A stretch of DNA of 64,000 bases from an uncultured Pelagibacteraceae bacterium (GCA_902589725.1 CACITU010000006.1:18074-82073), one strand, 5' to 3'; counted from the stretch's first letter, positions 13,909 to 23,856 are shown. Translations and numbers: made by a program. The notes: generated by a model from the letters alone, not told the origin.

Positions 13909-14834
13909 AAAAAATTTTTTTAATTTTAATATTTTTATTAATCTCTAGCAATGTTCATGCTAATAAAATTTTAAAAAGTGGATTTATTACTAAATCAGCT
14001 AAAGTAAAAGAAGGTTTTGTTGTTGAGGACCCTAAAAATAAAATTATCATTATTTTTAATCATGGTCAAAACACAAATGATGAAGCAAAAAAGAGTGAAT
14101 GTGTTTGGGCAATGGATCTAAAAAATCAAGCATCACTAGTTGATGAGGAAATTAATGGTAAGAAAATTATGGTTTACAACTTTTGCTCTAATGACTTTGC
14201 GGGGGATATGTCATTGAAAAAAAGTTGGTGGAAATCTAAAACCCCTTATGTGGGTAAACATAAATTAGATAAAAGAGTTGAAAAAAACTTAGAATTAGTT
14301 GAAAAATTTATAAATATAGGTGTTCCCAGAAAACAGATTATTATATCAGGTCACTCTTGTGGTGGTCTATTAACTTTAATGTTATTAGCTGCCCATCCTG
14401 ATAAAGTAGGTGGAGGGATATCCTACATGCAAGCTTGTTTTGGTAAACTTTCCAAAAAATATAAAGTCAAAAAAGTTGGTCCTGAAGAGGCACTAAAAAA
14501 ATTTGCTAAAAAGCGCCCAGGTCCTGCAGAACTAAGGCAAAGACAGATTGATAATATTAAAAAATCAAATAATGTACCCGTTCTAGCTTTTACTCATCCT
14601 AGAGATAAGTATGAAGGACTTTTATCAGATTGGTTAGAAGAAGTCCCTGGCGTTAAAAGAATTGTTATTTCAAAGAATTATAAAGTTAATGGAAAAGAAT
14701 GTGTGGTAGGAGGATATGACTGGAAAGAAAATGTTTCAAAACAAAAAAATCCAGGGCACGTAATGAATATGGCTGATTGTTTTCAATATTATAATCCAGT
14801 CATTTTAGATTATATTGCCTCAAGAATTAAATAA
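13905..14834 (+). CDS. Exported alpha/beta hydrolase
   Basis: 309 residues with a clear Sec signal peptide ([19 protein letters not shown], cleavage after about residue 19). The nucleophile elbow is GHSCGG with Ser151, a candidate acid lies in FTHPRDKYEG, and a C-terminal His near residue 288 (PGHVMNM) completes a plausible triad. FNHGQNT near residue 52 looks like the oxyanion region. It resembles the dienelactone hydrolase or esterase-depolymerase part of the fold, but the substrate is unknown. Six or so cysteines suggest disulfides in the periplasm. It is inserted between the FolM-like gene (4-base overlap) and folB. Confidence 0.75.
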   Translation: MKKIFLILIFLLISSNVHANKILKSGFITKSAKVKEGFVVEDPKNKIIIIFNHGQNTNDEAKKSECVWAMDLKNQASLVDEEINGKKIMVYNFCSNDFAGDMSLKKSWWKSKTPYVGKHKLDKRVEKNLELVEKFINIGVPRKQIIISGHSCGGLLTLMLLAAHPDKVGGGISYMQACFGKLSKKYKVKKVGPEEALKKFAKKRPGPAELRQRQIDNIKKSNNVPVLAFTHPRDKYEGLLSDWLEEVPGVKRIVISKNYKVNGKECVVGGYDWKENVSKQKNPGHVMNMADCFQYYNPVILDYIASRIK

Positions 14835-14835
14835 T

Positions 14836-15261
14836 ATGAAAAAAAATAATTTGAAAATTGTCAAAATTGATAAAAATAAAACTTTATTTAATTATGAGAA
14901 AAAAATCCTAATTAATGAATTAATCTTAGATTTAAAACTTGGTTATTATGATTTTGAAAAAGAAAAATCTCAGAAAGTTAAATTTAGTCTTGAAATAGAC
15001 TATGAAGATAAAAAACCATCTAGCGACAAAGATATAAAATCTATTGTAAATTATGGAACAATTGTAAAATTGATCACTAAACTGGTAAAAAAAAAACATT
15101 ATAACTTTTTAGAGACTTTGGCAGAGGCTGTTTTTGATGAACTTTTTAGGGATAAAAGAATTGCTAAAATAATGCTTAAAATTGAGAAATTAGAAATCTT
15201 AAAACAATGTTCATCTGTTGGTATTCAAATTACCAAAAAGAGAAGCCATGATAAGCTCTGA
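14836..15261 (+). CDS. folB: Dihydroneopterin aldolase family protein
   Basis: Cleaves 7,8-dihydroneopterin to 6-hydroxymethyl-dihydropterin in folate synthesis. 141 residues from the ATG at 14836, which directly follows the stop of the hydrolase gene; an earlier TTG at 14815 lies inside that gene and is less likely. The FolB core starts about residue 25 ([22 protein letters not shown]). It contains DYGT-equivalent NYGTIVKLI and the conserved FLETLAEAV, whose Glu belongs to the pterin site, and ends with the usual SVGIQITK. An N-terminal extension of some 24 basic residues is unusual. It overlaps uvrC by 14 bases. Confidence 0.85.
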   Translation: MKKNNLKIVKIDKNKTLFNYEKKILINELILDLKLGYYDFEKEKSQKVKFSLEIDYEDKKPSSDKDIKSIVNYGTIVKLITKLVKKKHYNFLETLAEAVFDELFRDKRIAKIMLKIEKLEILKQCSSVGIQITKKRSHDKL

Positions 15262-17083
15262 AATAGGAAAAGAAGTAATTAAAAAAGAGCTACCTCTAGT
15301 ACCAAAACTTCCAGGCGTATACAGGATGCTTAATGAAAAGAATGAAATTCTTTATGTGGGTAAAGCTAAAAACTTACCAAATAGATTAAAGAGTTATGTT
15401 TCCGAAAAGAATCATATTATTCGAACAGAGAGGATGCTTTCACAGACAAGAAAATTAGAGATTACAACAACTTCCAATGAGAGTGAAGCTTTACTACTAG
15501 AAGCAAATTTAATTAAAAAGCATAAGCCAAAATTCAATATTTTACTTCGTGATGATAAGTCATTTCCGTTTATATTTATTGGTAATAAAGATAAGTGGCC
15601 TCAAATAAAAAGACATAGAGGGAAAAAAACAAAAGAAGGTTTTTACTTTGGACCTTTTGCTTCTGCTGGTTCAGCTAATTGGACAATCAAAATGATCCAA
15701 AAAATTTTTCATTTGAGAGTTTGTGATGATACAGTTTTTAAGAATAGAGAAAGACCATGTATCTTGTATCAAATAAAAAGATGTTCAGGACCTTGTGTCG
15801 GTTACATAAAAAAAGAGGATTATAGTCAAACTGTAGAGGATGCTATTGAATTTGTTTCAGGTAAGTCTAGAAAAATTCAAAAAAATCTTTCTAGCCAAAT
15901 GGAAAAGGCAAGTGAAGATCTTGATTTTGAAAAAGCTGTTATATTAAGAGATAGAATTAAAGCATTAAATATAATTCAGTCCTCTCAGAGAATTAATGAA
16001 GCGAACTTAGTTGAAGCTGATGTCATCGCTGGATACAAAGAATCTGGAAAAACTTGTATTCAAGTATTTTTTTATAGATCAAAACAAAATTGGGGCAACC
16101 AAGCTTTTTTTCCAAAACATGATCCAGATGAAAAATTCAGTGAAATACTAAATTCCTTTGTTTCTCAATTTTATGAAAATAAAAGTGTTCCATCATCAGT
16201 TATTCTTTCGGAGGAAATTAAAGAAAAAATCTTAATTGAAAAAACACTTACCCAAAAAGAAGGAAAACAAATTAATATTTCAGTTGCAAAAAAAGGATCA
16301 AAACTAAAAGTTATTAATCAAGCTATAAAAAATGCAAAAGACAGTCTAAATAGAAAACTTTATGAAAGTCAGAATAATAAAGAATTATTCGATGCAGTAG
16401 CTCAAAAATTTAATTTAGAAACTAACATAAATTTAATTGAAGTTTATGATAATAGTCATATTCAAGGAACAAATAGTGTTGGAGCACTAATAGCTTATGG
16501 TGATGAGGGATTTATTAAGAAAAGGTATAGAAAATTTAATATTAAATATAAAAAAAATGAACAAGATGATTATGGCATGATGAAAGAAGTATTAAATAGA
16601 AGGTTCAAAAGAGCAGTTCAGGAAAAAGATAATTATCTTACTTTTCCTGATTTAGTGCTTGTAGATGGAGGCAAAGGTCAATATTCGGTTGCGAGAGAAA
16701 GTCTTAATGAACTAGGTCTTCACGATATTCCAATTATTGCAATAGCAAAAGGTAAGTTTAGAAATAGTGGAAATGAAACCTTTTTTCATAATGGTAAGGA
16801 GTTTAAATTTTCAAGAAATGACCCTACCCTATTTTTCCTACAAAGGATTAGAGATGAGTCACATAGGTTTGCTATAAGTGCACATAGAGCAAAGAGAAAA
16901 AAAGGTTTAAGCAAGTCTCTTTTAGACCAAATAGATGGTATTGGAGCTATAAGAAAAAGGGCTTTACTAAACCATTTTGGTTCAGCAAGATCTGTTGAGT
17001 CTGCAAGTTTAGATGAGATAAAATCTGTAGATGGTGTAGAGGAAAAAGTTGCAAAAAAGATATATAACTTTTTTCATGAATAA
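15248..17083 (+). CDS. uvrC: UvrABC excinuclease subunit C
   Basis: 611-residue dual nuclease making both incisions of nucleotide excision repair. The ATG at 15248 gives [27 protein letters not shown]; the longer TTG form at 15218 is less likely. Domains in order: GIY-YIG nuclease (PGVYRM with [10 protein letters not shown]), a Cys-bearing segment ([15 protein letters not shown]), the UVR motif ([14 protein letters not shown]), the RNase H-like nuclease with [11 protein letters not shown] and [10 protein letters not shown], and tandem helix-hairpin-helix motifs at the end. All key parts are present. It is in the same run as uvrB, with the folate genes in between. Confidence 0.96.
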   Translation: MISSEIGKEVIKKELPLVPKLPGVYRMLNEKNEILYVGKAKNLPNRLKSYVSEKNHIIRTERMLSQTRKLEITTTSNESEALLLEANLIKKHKPKFNILLRDDKSFPFIFIGNKDKWPQIKRHRGKKTKEGFYFGPFASAGSANWTIKMIQKIFHLRVCDDTVFKNRERPCILYQIKRCSGPCVGYIKKEDYSQTVEDAIEFVSGKSRKIQKNLSSQMEKASEDLDFEKAVILRDRIKALNIIQSSQRINEANLVEADVIAGYKESGKTCIQVFFYRSKQNWGNQAFFPKHDPDEKFSEILNSFVSQFYENKSVPSSVILSEEIKEKILIEKTLTQKEGKQINISVAKKGSKLKVINQAIKNAKDSLNRKLYESQNNKELFDAVAQKFNLETNINLIEVYDNSHIQGTNSVGALIAYGDEGFIKKRYRKFNIKYKKNEQDDYGMMKEVLNRRFKRAVQEKDNYLTFPDLVLVDGGKGQYSVARESLNELGLHDIPIIAIAKGKFRNSGNETFFHNGKEFKFSRNDPTLFFLQRIRDESHRFAISAHRAKRKKGLSKSLLDQIDGIGAIRKRALLNHFGSARSVESASLDEIKSVDGVEEKVAKKIYNFFHE

Positions 17084-17085
17084 TT

Positions 17086-17670
17086 ATGCTTAAAAAAATT
17101 CCAAATATACTAACCATTGGTAGAATAATTATAGTTCCATTTTTTGTTTTAGCTTTTTATCTTCCGGGATTTTATGGTGATTTAACAGCCTTAATATTAT
17201 TTATTATTGCATCATTTACAGATTTCTTGGATGGGATGTTAGCTAGAATGTTTGGAGGGGAATCTAAGTTAGGTGAATTATTAGATCCCATAGCTGATAA
17301 AATTATTGTAGCAGCAGCACTTATACTTTTGGTTATGGATGGTACTATTCGAAATTACGAGGTAATTGCAGCAATTATAATACTTACGAGAGAAATTTTA
17401 ATTTCAGGTTTAAGAGAGTTTTTAGCAAAGGGTAAGATAAAACTTCCTGTATCAAATCTTGCTAAACTTAAAACGGTATTACAAATGGTATCCATAGCTC
17501 TTTTACTGTCAGGGGATACAGGAAATAAGATAATTAACTTTCAAGATTATAATGCTCAAACAATTGGTATAATTTTTTTGTGGTTATCAGCCGCTTTAAC
17601 ACTTTTCACTGCATATGATTATATGCGAAAAGGTATTGATCACGCAATGTCTGAGGACAGTAAAGATTAA
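17086..17670 (+). CDS. pgsA: CDP-diacylglycerol--glycerol-3-phosphate 3-phosphatidyltransferase
   Basis: Inner-membrane enzyme making phosphatidylglycerol phosphate, the committed step to phosphatidylglycerol. The CDP-alcohol phosphotransferase signature is intact in the run DFLDGMLARMFGG through LGELLDPIADK (D-G-x2-A-R-x8-G-x3-D-x3-D). Five or so hydrophobic segments are visible over 194 residues. It starts two bases after the uvrC stop, an order (uvrC-pgsA) common in Proteobacteria. Its stop overlaps that of ilvE on the other strand by four bases. Confidence 0.94.
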   Translation: MLKKIPNILTIGRIIIVPFFVLAFYLPGFYGDLTALILFIIASFTDFLDGMLARMFGGESKLGELLDPIADKIIVAAALILLVMDGTIRNYEVIAAIIILTREILISGLREFLAKGKIKLPVSNLAKLKTVLQMVSIALLLSGDTGNKIINFQDYNAQTIGIIFLWLSAALTLFTAYDYMRKGIDHAMSEDSKD

Positions 17671-18548
17671 GCTGCTTTTTTCTTTCTAACTAATTTTTGA
17701 TAACTTTCATTTAAATCAATAATAGTATCACAAACTTTAAATTGATTTTCTGCTATACATGATACAGGAGTTACCTCTGCTGCAGTTCCTGTTAAAAAAC
17801 ATCCATCAAAATTTACCAATTCGGATGGACTGATTTTTCTTTCATGGACTTTTATATTTTTAGATTTTGCTATTCCAATAACAGTTCTTCGTGTGATGCC
17901 ATCCAAAAAAGAGTCTGGTATCGGAGTATGAATTTCTCCATTTTTATCTTTAAAAAAAATATTTGCTCCAGTTGCCTCAGCAATATTTCCCTCGTGATCT
18001 AACATTAAAGAATCTGTATAACCTTGTTTTTCTGCTTCGTGTTTTGAAAGAGTACAAATCATGTAAAGACCAGAAGCTTTTGTATCCCATGGTATTGTAT
18101 TAGGCGCTGGTCTTCTCCAATTTGAAATATTTAATCTTATTCCTTCCACTTTAAGTTTAGGGTCAAAATATGATCCCCATTCCCAAGTTGCTATTGCAAC
18201 ATGAATTTTTGTATGTTGCGCAGAAATAGCCATCATCTCACTACCCCTCCAAGCAACAGGTCTCACATAACCATTTTCAACTTTTTGTGTAGCAACTATT
18301 TTGTTTGATGCAATATTTATTTCCTCTTCGGTGTATGGAATTTCAAAGCCCATTCTTTTTGCCGAATAAAAAAATCTTGATGTGTGTTCTTCTAATTTAA
18401 AAATTGAACCATCATAAACTCTTTCACCTTCAAATACACAGCTAGCATAGTGCATACCATGGCTTAAAACGTGAAGTTTAACATCTGCCCAATCAACTAA
18501 TTCGTTGTTGTACCATATTTTTCCAGATCTTTTGTCGTAAGGTATCAT
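17667..18548 (-). CDS. ilvE: Branched-chain amino acid aminotransferase
   Basis: Final transamination in leucine, isoleucine and valine synthesis. 293-residue fold-type IV PLP enzyme. Lys157 in DTKASGLYM is the Schiff-base lysine, with HGMHYASCVFEGERVY near the start and the cofactor segment GNIAEATGANIFF. Catalytic Glu lies in IAEATG, and the C-terminal CFLTGTAAEVTPV binds the phosphate. Length is typical of IlvE rather than D-amino acid aminotransferase. It is a single-gene unit, transcribed away from the MarR gene across a 74-base gap. Confidence 0.93.
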   Translation of the reverse strand: MIPYDKRSGKIWYNNELVDWADVKLHVLSHGMHYASCVFEGERVYDGSIFKLEEHTSRFFYSAKRMGFEIPYTEEEINIASNKIVATQKVENGYVRPVAWRGSEMMAISAQHTKIHVAIATWEWGSYFDPKLKVEGIRLNISNWRRPAPNTIPWDTKASGLYMICTLSKHEAEKQGYTDSLMLDHEGNIAEATGANIFFKDKNGEIHTPIPDSFLDGITRRTVIGIAKSKNIKVHERKISPSELVNFDGCFLTGTAAEVTPVSCIAENQFKVCDTIIDLNESYQKLVRKKKAA

Positions 18549-18622
18549 GTGTGAAAGTTTTTTTTTATTTATAACTGAAAAATATCTTTGTATCTTTAAT
18601 ATGTCAATATAACTTACCTATA

Positions 18623-19060
18623 ATGAAAGAACTTTTATATTTAAAAGATGAGCAGCTTAAAGACTTAATTGAAAAACTTTTTGTAAGTTATAGAGAAACT
18701 TTTTCAGACTCAAAAAAAATACTAGATAGATATTCAATTGGTTTAGCACATCATAAGGTAATTCATTTACTATCGATGTATGAGGGGATCTCAATTTCTG
18801 AGTTATTAAAAAGACTGAAAGTAACAAAACAGAGCCTTAACAGAGTCCTTAAAGATTTAATTAAACTTGAAATCATTATTTTTAAAAAGGATGACCAAGA
18901 TACTAGGATAAAGCATGTTTATCTTAATGATAAAGGCAAAAAAATTTTCAACGAAATTTTTAATTTACAAAAAAAGAGAATTTATAATGCTTTACTAAAT
19001 TCTAATTCTGAAGAAGTTATTAATTTTGACAACGTATTAAGTAAAATAATCAATGGATAA
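18623..19060 (+). CDS. MarR-family regulator (PetP-like)
   Basis: 145 residues with a winged helix-turn-helix: ISISELLKRLKVTKQSLNRVLKDLIKLEII is the recognition region, and DQDTRIKHVYLNDKGKKIF the wing. MarR-like dimerisation helices lie at both ends. In alphaproteobacteria a MarR gene (petP) often precedes an OmpR-type response regulator gene (petR), and that order is seen here, with the response-regulator ATG inside the last codons of this gene. Ligand and targets are unknown. The PetP name is by context only. Confidence 0.82.
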   Translation: MKELLYLKDEQLKDLIEKLFVSYRETFSDSKKILDRYSIGLAHHKVIHLLSMYEGISISELLKRLKVTKQSLNRVLKDLIKLEIIIFKKDDQDTRIKHVYLNDKGKKIFNEIFNLQKKRIYNALLNSNSEEVINFDNVLSKIING

Positions 19061-19730
19061 ATATAAAGCACACATACTTGTTGTTGATGATGACGATGGT
19101 ATTCGCTCTCTTGTAAAAAAGTATCTGAATGAAAATCAATTCTTAGTTACAACTGCTGAAAGTGCAGAAGATGCCTCTGTAAAAATAAAAATTATAAAAT
19201 TTGACTTGATAGTTCTTGATATTATGATGCCTGGAAAGAACGGTCTTGAATTTATTCAAGATAATAAGAAAAAATTAGAAACTCCAATCATACTTTTGAC
19301 AGCTAAGGGTGAGGCAAATGAAAGAGTAGAGGGGCTTGTAACAGGAGCTGATGATTATTTGCCAAAACCATTTGAGCCTAAAGAACTTATTTTAAGAATA
19401 CAAAATATATTAAGTAAAACAATTAAAAAAGAGCAGAGAAGAGTAATTGAATTTGAAAATGTAAAAATTGATTTAAATAAACTTTTGATAATTAAAGAAA
19501 ATAAGGAGTATAAAATAAACAATACGGAAAAAATTATTTTAGAAAAAATGATTAATAATCCAGGAAAAACTTTTTCAAGAGAAGATATTGGTCAATTGAT
19601 CAATTTAGATAAAGAAAGATCAATAGATGTAATTATAACTCGATTGAGAAAAAAAATTGAAATAGATCCAAAAAAAGCAAAGTTTTTACAAACAATAAGG
19701 GGTGCTGGGTATGTTCTTTGGATTGAGTAA
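19053..19730 (+). CDS. OmpR/PetR-type response regulator
   Basis: 225 residues. Receiver domain at 5-120 with acidic pocket VVDDDD, phospho-acceptor Asp56 in LIVLDIMMPG, switch Thr in LLTAKG and Lys in LPKPFEP. The C-terminal OmpR/PhoB winged helix includes RSIDVIITRLRKKIE and the final IRGAGYVL. It overlaps the MarR gene by 8 bases and the kinase gene by about 20, so the three form one operon. The partner kinase is almost certainly the next gene. An osmotic or petR-like redox role cannot be told from sequence. Confidence 0.92.
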   Translation: MDKYKAHILVVDDDDGIRSLVKKYLNENQFLVTTAESAEDASVKIKIIKFDLIVLDIMMPGKNGLEFIQDNKKKLETPIILLTAKGEANERVEGLVTGADDYLPKPFEPKELILRIQNILSKTIKKEQRRVIEFENVKIDLNKLLIIKENKEYKINNTEKIILEKMINNPGKTFSREDIGQLINLDKERSIDVIITRLRKKIEIDPKKAKFLQTIRGAGYVLWIE

Positions 19731-21030
19731 TTACTTAAAAAAAATTTTACCAAAAAGATTATTTTATAGAGCGCTCTTAATTGTAGCAATTCCAGTGTTA
19801 GTTTTACAATTGGTTATAACAATTGTTTTTTTTGACAGCCTTTGGATTAAAACAAACAAAGGTATGACAAGAACCTTAATAAATGAAATTAGTATATTTA
19901 TTAAAGCATATGAAAGCGAAGAAGATGAAAAGAAAGAAGTTACAAATCTTTTTGCATTATTTTTGGATTTAAACATTGAACTTAAAAAAAATGAGGAATT
20001 CAAAAATCAGTATAATGAAAGATGGTTTAGTCCAATTGATCGAACTTTAAGAAGAGAATTAAAACCACAATTTGGTTTAGGTAATTATTGGTTTGATACC
20101 ACAAGTTATAAAGAATTAATTGATTTGAGAATTAAATACGAAGAGGGATACTTTAAATTCTTAATACCCAAGGACAGAGTGACAAGTTCTTCAGCAAGAA
20201 TATTTGCGCTTTGGATCACTGTACCTGCAATTATAATGGTGATTATTTCTTTAATATTTTTAAAAAATCAAACTAGACCAATCACAAACCTAGCTCGAGC
20301 GGCTGAAAGGTTTGGTAAAGGAGAAAAGATTGAAGAGTTCAAACCATCTGGAGCCCTTGAAATAAGACAAGCGGGACATGAATTTGATAAAATGAGAAAG
20401 AGAATTGAAAGACACATAAATCAAAGGACAGAAATGTTATCTGGAATAAGTCATGATTTGAGGACGCCTTTAACGAGGATGAAACTACAATTAGCTTTTA
20501 TAAAAGATAAAGAAACTGTTAATAAATTAACCGAAGACATCAATGAAATGGAGAAAATGTTAAATGAATATTTGCAATTTACCAGCTCGTCATATGTTGA
20601 AAAAGATGAAATGTTTAATCTATCTGAATTAATTTCAGAAGTTGTTGAAAAATATAACAATGAAAATATTTCACAAAACTTAACACCAAGAATATACTTT
20701 AATGGCAGGAAAAATTTAATTAATAGATGTCTAAATAATCTAATTGATAATTCACTGAAATATGCAAATAAAGTTGAAATTAGCTTAAATAAAAAAAATA
20801 CAAACTTATTTGTTATTATTGATGACGACGGTCCTGGTATACCAAAAAATGAGTATGAAAATGTATTTAAACCTTTCTATAAAATAGATAAGGGTCGAGC
20901 AGACTCTAAATCAAGTGTTGGTCTTGGTTTATCTATTTCATCTGACATTATCAAATCTCATGGGGGAAATATAATGTTGGAAAAATCAAAAATGGATGGC
21001 TTAAGAGTTAAGGTTTTCTTACCTGTTTAA
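19711..21030 (+). CDS. Sensor histidine kinase, EnvZ-like
   Basis: 439 residues from the ATG at 19711; a GTG at 19702 would add three. A first membrane helix lies near 21-43 and a second near 165-185, enclosing a roughly 120-residue periplasmic domain. A HAMP segment (LTRPITNLARAAERFGKGE-like) follows. The phospho-accepting His248 is in SGISHDLRTPLTRM. The N box is NLIDNSLKYA, with G boxes DDDGPGIP and GLGLSIS. The architecture matches EnvZ and partners the preceding response regulator. Its 3' end overlaps ubiK on the other strand by 23 bases. Confidence 0.92.
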   Translation: MFFGLSNYLKKILPKRLFYRALLIVAIPVLVLQLVITIVFFDSLWIKTNKGMTRTLINEISIFIKAYESEEDEKKEVTNLFALFLDLNIELKKNEEFKNQYNERWFSPIDRTLRRELKPQFGLGNYWFDTTSYKELIDLRIKYEEGYFKFLIPKDRVTSSSARIFALWITVPAIIMVIISLIFLKNQTRPITNLARAAERFGKGEKIEEFKPSGALEIRQAGHEFDKMRKRIERHINQRTEMLSGISHDLRTPLTRMKLQLAFIKDKETVNKLTEDINEMEKMLNEYLQFTSSSYVEKDEMFNLSELISEVVEKYNNENISQNLTPRIYFNGRKNLINRCLNNLIDNSLKYANKVEISLNKKNTNLFVIIDDDGPGIPKNEYENVFKPFYKIDKGRADSKSSVGLGLSISSDIIKSHGGNIMLEKSKMDGLRVKVFLPV

Positions 21031-21259
21031 CTTTTTTATTTTTTTTTCTCTCAAGTTTATTTATTTTATTTTCAAGATTTTCAACTCTTTTTGAAAGTAC
21101 TTCAAATTCATCTTTACTTGTAAGTTTCATCTTAAAAACAAACTCATCTCTTTTAGATTTTAAGATATTTAATAGTTCTGTAGTCAGATCTTTGGAAGAT
21201 ACTAAACCCTGTTCTATTAATTTAGCAAACTTATCAATTATAAATTTAGAATTTTTCAT
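21008..21259 (-). CDS. ubiK: UbiK/YqiC-family ubiquinone biosynthesis accessory factor (BMFP)
   Basis: 83 residues from the ATG at 21257-21259; an upstream in-frame start at 21274 adds five residues. The pattern is that of UbiK: N-terminal amphipathic stretch, then LTSKDEFEVLSKRVENLENKINKLE, the conserved trimeric coiled coil, and a basic tail. UbiK assists the late steps of ubiquinone synthesis at the membrane, and homologues show membrane fusogenic activity. It diverges from lgt, the usual alphaproteobacterial arrangement. ubiA starts at the far end of the window. Confidence 0.85.
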   Translation of the reverse strand: MKNSKFIIDKFAKLIEQGLVSSKDLTTELLNILKSKRDEFVFKMKLTSKDEFEVLSKRVENLENKINKLERKKNKKVKQVRKP

Positions 21260-21291
21260 ATTTAATATATACATTATAAGTATTATTAAAA

Positions 21292-22062
21292 ATGTTCATT
21301 AATAATTTTGACCCAGTAGCTTTAGAAATATTTTCTTTAGAAATCAGATGGTATTCTCTAGCTTATGTATTTGGAATTTTATTGGGCTGGATACTCGCTA
21401 AAAAACTTTTTATCCAAGACAATGAAATTAAAAATAAATTTGATGATTATTTAAGTTATTTAATTATAGGTATAATCTTAGGAGGAAGACTTGGTTATAT
21501 TTTTATTTATAACTTAAGTTTTTATATAAATAATCCATTAGATATATTTAAAATTTGGCAGGGAGGAATGTCCTTCCATGGTGGTTTAATTGGAGTTATT
21601 TTTGCAAGTATAATTTTTGCTAAAAAAAATAATCAAAACCCATTTTTATATATGGATATTGTCGCTTTAGTAGCTCCAATTGGAATATTTTTTGGACGAA
21701 TAGCAAACTTTATAAATTCAGAGTTATATGGAACTATAACTAATTTACCCTGGGCAGTAACATTTGTTCAGATAGATAATCTTCCAAGACATCCCTCGCA
21801 ATTATATGAAGCATTGTTAGAAGGTTTATTTTTATTTTTATTATTAATTTATTTTAGAAATAAATTTTTGAAAAAACCTGGTCTTATTTCAGGATTATTT
21901 TTAGTACTTTACTCAGTCTTTAGATTTTTTGTTGAATTTTATAGAGTACCTGATGAACAAGTCGGTTACGTAATTTTAAACTTTACTATGGGACAAGTGG
22001 TAAGTTTAGTATTTATACTATTAGGGCTAATATTATTTTATTTAAAATATGAAACTCGCTAA
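21292..22062 (+). CDS. lgt: Prolipoprotein diacylglyceryl transferase
   Basis: Transfers diacylglycerol from phosphatidylglycerol to the lipobox cysteine of preprolipoproteins in the inner membrane. 256 residues with about seven membrane helices. The diagnostic SFHGGLIG near residue 98 and the Lgt signature GRIANFINSELYG near 140 are present, as is the N-terminal IRWYSLAYVFG. It opens a plus-strand run with midA, pgeF and prs. Its end overlaps midA by 14 bases. Confidence 0.95.
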   Translation: MFINNFDPVALEIFSLEIRWYSLAYVFGILLGWILAKKLFIQDNEIKNKFDDYLSYLIIGIILGGRLGYIFIYNLSFYINNPLDIFKIWQGGMSFHGGLIGVIFASIIFAKKNNQNPFLYMDIVALVAPIGIFFGRIANFINSELYGTITNLPWAVTFVQIDNLPRHPSQLYEALLEGLFLFLLLIYFRNKFLKKPGLISGLFLVLYSVFRFFVEFYRVPDEQVGYVILNFTMGQVVSLVFILLGLILFYLKYETR

Positions 22063-23101
22063 GAAAAATAGTTTACCATTAGATAAATTTATAAATTTAG
22101 CTCTTTACGACAAGGATAACGGTTATTATATGAAAAAAAATCCTTTTGGTAAGGGTGGTGACTTTATTACTTCTCCTAATATTACAAGATTATTTTCAGA
22201 AATAATTGCTATCTGGACAATTACTTTTTGGAAAAGTATAGGCTCTCCTAAAAAATTTAATTTACTAGAACTTGGAGCTGGAAATGGTGAAATGATGAAA
22301 GTCATAGATGAGACACTTATGAATTTTCCTGAGTGTTACAATGCCTGCCATTTTATAATTCATGAAAAAAGTGATTTTTTGATAACTGAACAAAAAAAAA
22401 ATTTAAATTCAAAAAAATTTTCTTGGTTAAAAGATATTAAAAAAACAAATTCAAAACCTACAATTTTTTTAGCGAATGAATTCTTTGATGCCATACCAAT
22501 CAAACAATTTTTTAAAAAAAAAGATAGTTGGTTTGAAAGATTTGTGAATTTTAATGATCCAAAAAAAGCTAGGTTTAAAGATGAAAAAACTGATATAGAA
22601 AAAATTGAAAAACATCTGAATTTCAAAATATCAAAAAATCAGAAGGTTATAGAATATTCACCAGATACATTTAAATATTTAAGAATAATTTGCGATTTAA
22701 TACAAAAAAATAATGGAGGGATGTTAGTAATTGATTATGGCTATTCTGACAGCAAAATGCATGAAACTCTTCAGGCAGTAAATAATCATAAATACTCTAA
22801 TATTTTAGAAAATATTGGAGACTCTGATATTACTTACAATATTAATTTTCATTCTTTTGAAAAATTTATAAACCAGTTTAAAGAAATTAATTCAAATTTT
22901 ACAAATCAAAAAAAATTCTTAACAAGTATGGGTATCCTTCAACGAGCAGAAATAATTAGCAAAAATATAGAATTTTCTAAAAAAGCAGATTTATTTTATA
23001 GGGTAAGACGTTTGATAGATGAAAAGCAAATGGGTGAATTGTTTAAAGTAATGCTTGTAAAAAATAAGAAAAATAATTTTACAACAGGTTTTCAAAATTG
23101 A
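22049..23101 (+). CDS. MidA/NDUFAF7-family SAM-dependent methyltransferase
   Basis: 350 residues of the DUF185 family, whose eukaryotic member NDUFAF7/MidA methylates an arginine of complex I subunit NDUFS2. The SAM-binding loop is LLELGAGNGEMM near residue 73. The N-terminal GDFITSPNITRLFSEIIAIW and the FLANEFFDAIPIKQF segment are highly characteristic. Whether the bacterial protein has the same substrate is unknown; no Nuo genes are in the window. It sits between lgt and pgeF, a conserved alphaproteobacterial order. Confidence 0.88.
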   Translation: MKLAKKNSLPLDKFINLALYDKDNGYYMKKNPFGKGGDFITSPNITRLFSEIIAIWTITFWKSIGSPKKFNLLELGAGNGEMMKVIDETLMNFPECYNACHFIIHEKSDFLITEQKKNLNSKKFSWLKDIKKTNSKPTIFLANEFFDAIPIKQFFKKKDSWFERFVNFNDPKKARFKDEKTDIEKIEKHLNFKISKNQKVIEYSPDTFKYLRIICDLIQKNNGGMLVIDYGYSDSKMHETLQAVNNHKYSNILENIGDSDITYNINFHSFEKFINQFKEINSNFTNQKKFLTSMGILQRAEIISKNIEFSKKADLFYRVRRLIDEKQMGELFKVMLVKNKKNNFTTGFQN

Positions 23102-23856
23102 TAAAATCAAAAAAACTCTCAAAAATTAAAATTATTAAACATGGTTTTTTTAATAAATCTGGAGGTAAATCAAAAAATATTTATAAAAGTTTAAACTGTG
23201 GTCCTGGTTCTAAAGACAATCCATCAGATGTTAAAAAAAATTTACAAATAGTTAGAAAAAAAATAAAAAGTAATGCTAAAAGTATTTTTTTACTTCATCA
23301 AATACATAGTAATAAGTTTGTTTATATTAATAAAAAAAATTCATTTAAGTTAAAACCAAAAGCAGATGCAGTAATTACAAACCAAAAAAACATACCAATA
23401 GCTGTATTAACTGCTGACTGTGTGCCGATTTTAATTTGCGACAAAAGAAAAAAATTAGTAGCAGCAATTCATGCTGGGTGGAAAGGTGCATACAAGGATA
23501 TAATTAGCAAGGTAATCCAATTTATGATCAAAAAAGGATCTAATCCTAAAAATATTACTGCAGCTATTGGACCTGCAATTTCAGCTAAAAATTATGAAGT
23601 CAAAAAGGATTTTAAAAGAAAATTTATTAGAAAGGATAAAATAAATAACAAATTTTTTAAAATTAAGTACAAAAAGCTATATTTTGATTTACCTAAATAT
23701 GTAAAATCATGTCTTGTAAAGAATAAAATAAAAAATATTGAATCTATAAATATTGATACATTTGATGTTAAAAATAATTTTTTTAGTGCGAGAAGAGCAT
23801 TGAGACTAGATCATGATGATTATGGTAGAAATATTTCAATAATTATGCTTAATTAG
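23098..23856 (+). CDS. pgeF: Peptidoglycan editing factor / laccase-domain protein
   Basis: 252 residues of the YfiH/PgeF family. The metal or active-site signature Cys in [12 protein letters not shown] and His in [10 protein letters not shown] is intact, with an earlier His in LLHQIHSN. E. coli PgeF hydrolyses peptidoglycan precursors containing misplaced L-serine; others were called polyphenol oxidase. The start is TTG at 23098, overlapping the midA TGA (TTGA); no ATG precedes the conserved part. The protein is strikingly rich in Lys/Asn/Ile, as A+T pressure would give. Confidence 0.88.
   Translation: MIKSKKLSKIKIIKHGFFNKSGGKSKNIYKSLNCGPGSKDNPSDVKKNLQIVRKKIKSNAKSIFLLHQIHSNKFVYINKKNSFKLKPKADAVITNQKNIPIAVLTADCVPILICDKRKKLVAAIHAGWKGAYKDIISKVIQFMIKKGSNPKNITAAIGPAISAKNYEVKKDFKRKFIRKDKINNKFFKIKYKKLYFDLPKYVKSCLVKNKIKNIESINIDTFDVKNNFFSARRALRLDHDDYGRNISIIMLN

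Noticed and set aside
18619..18624. Perfect TATAAT just before the MarR gene
   Set aside because: It overlaps the start codon, so a transcript from it would begin inside the coding region.
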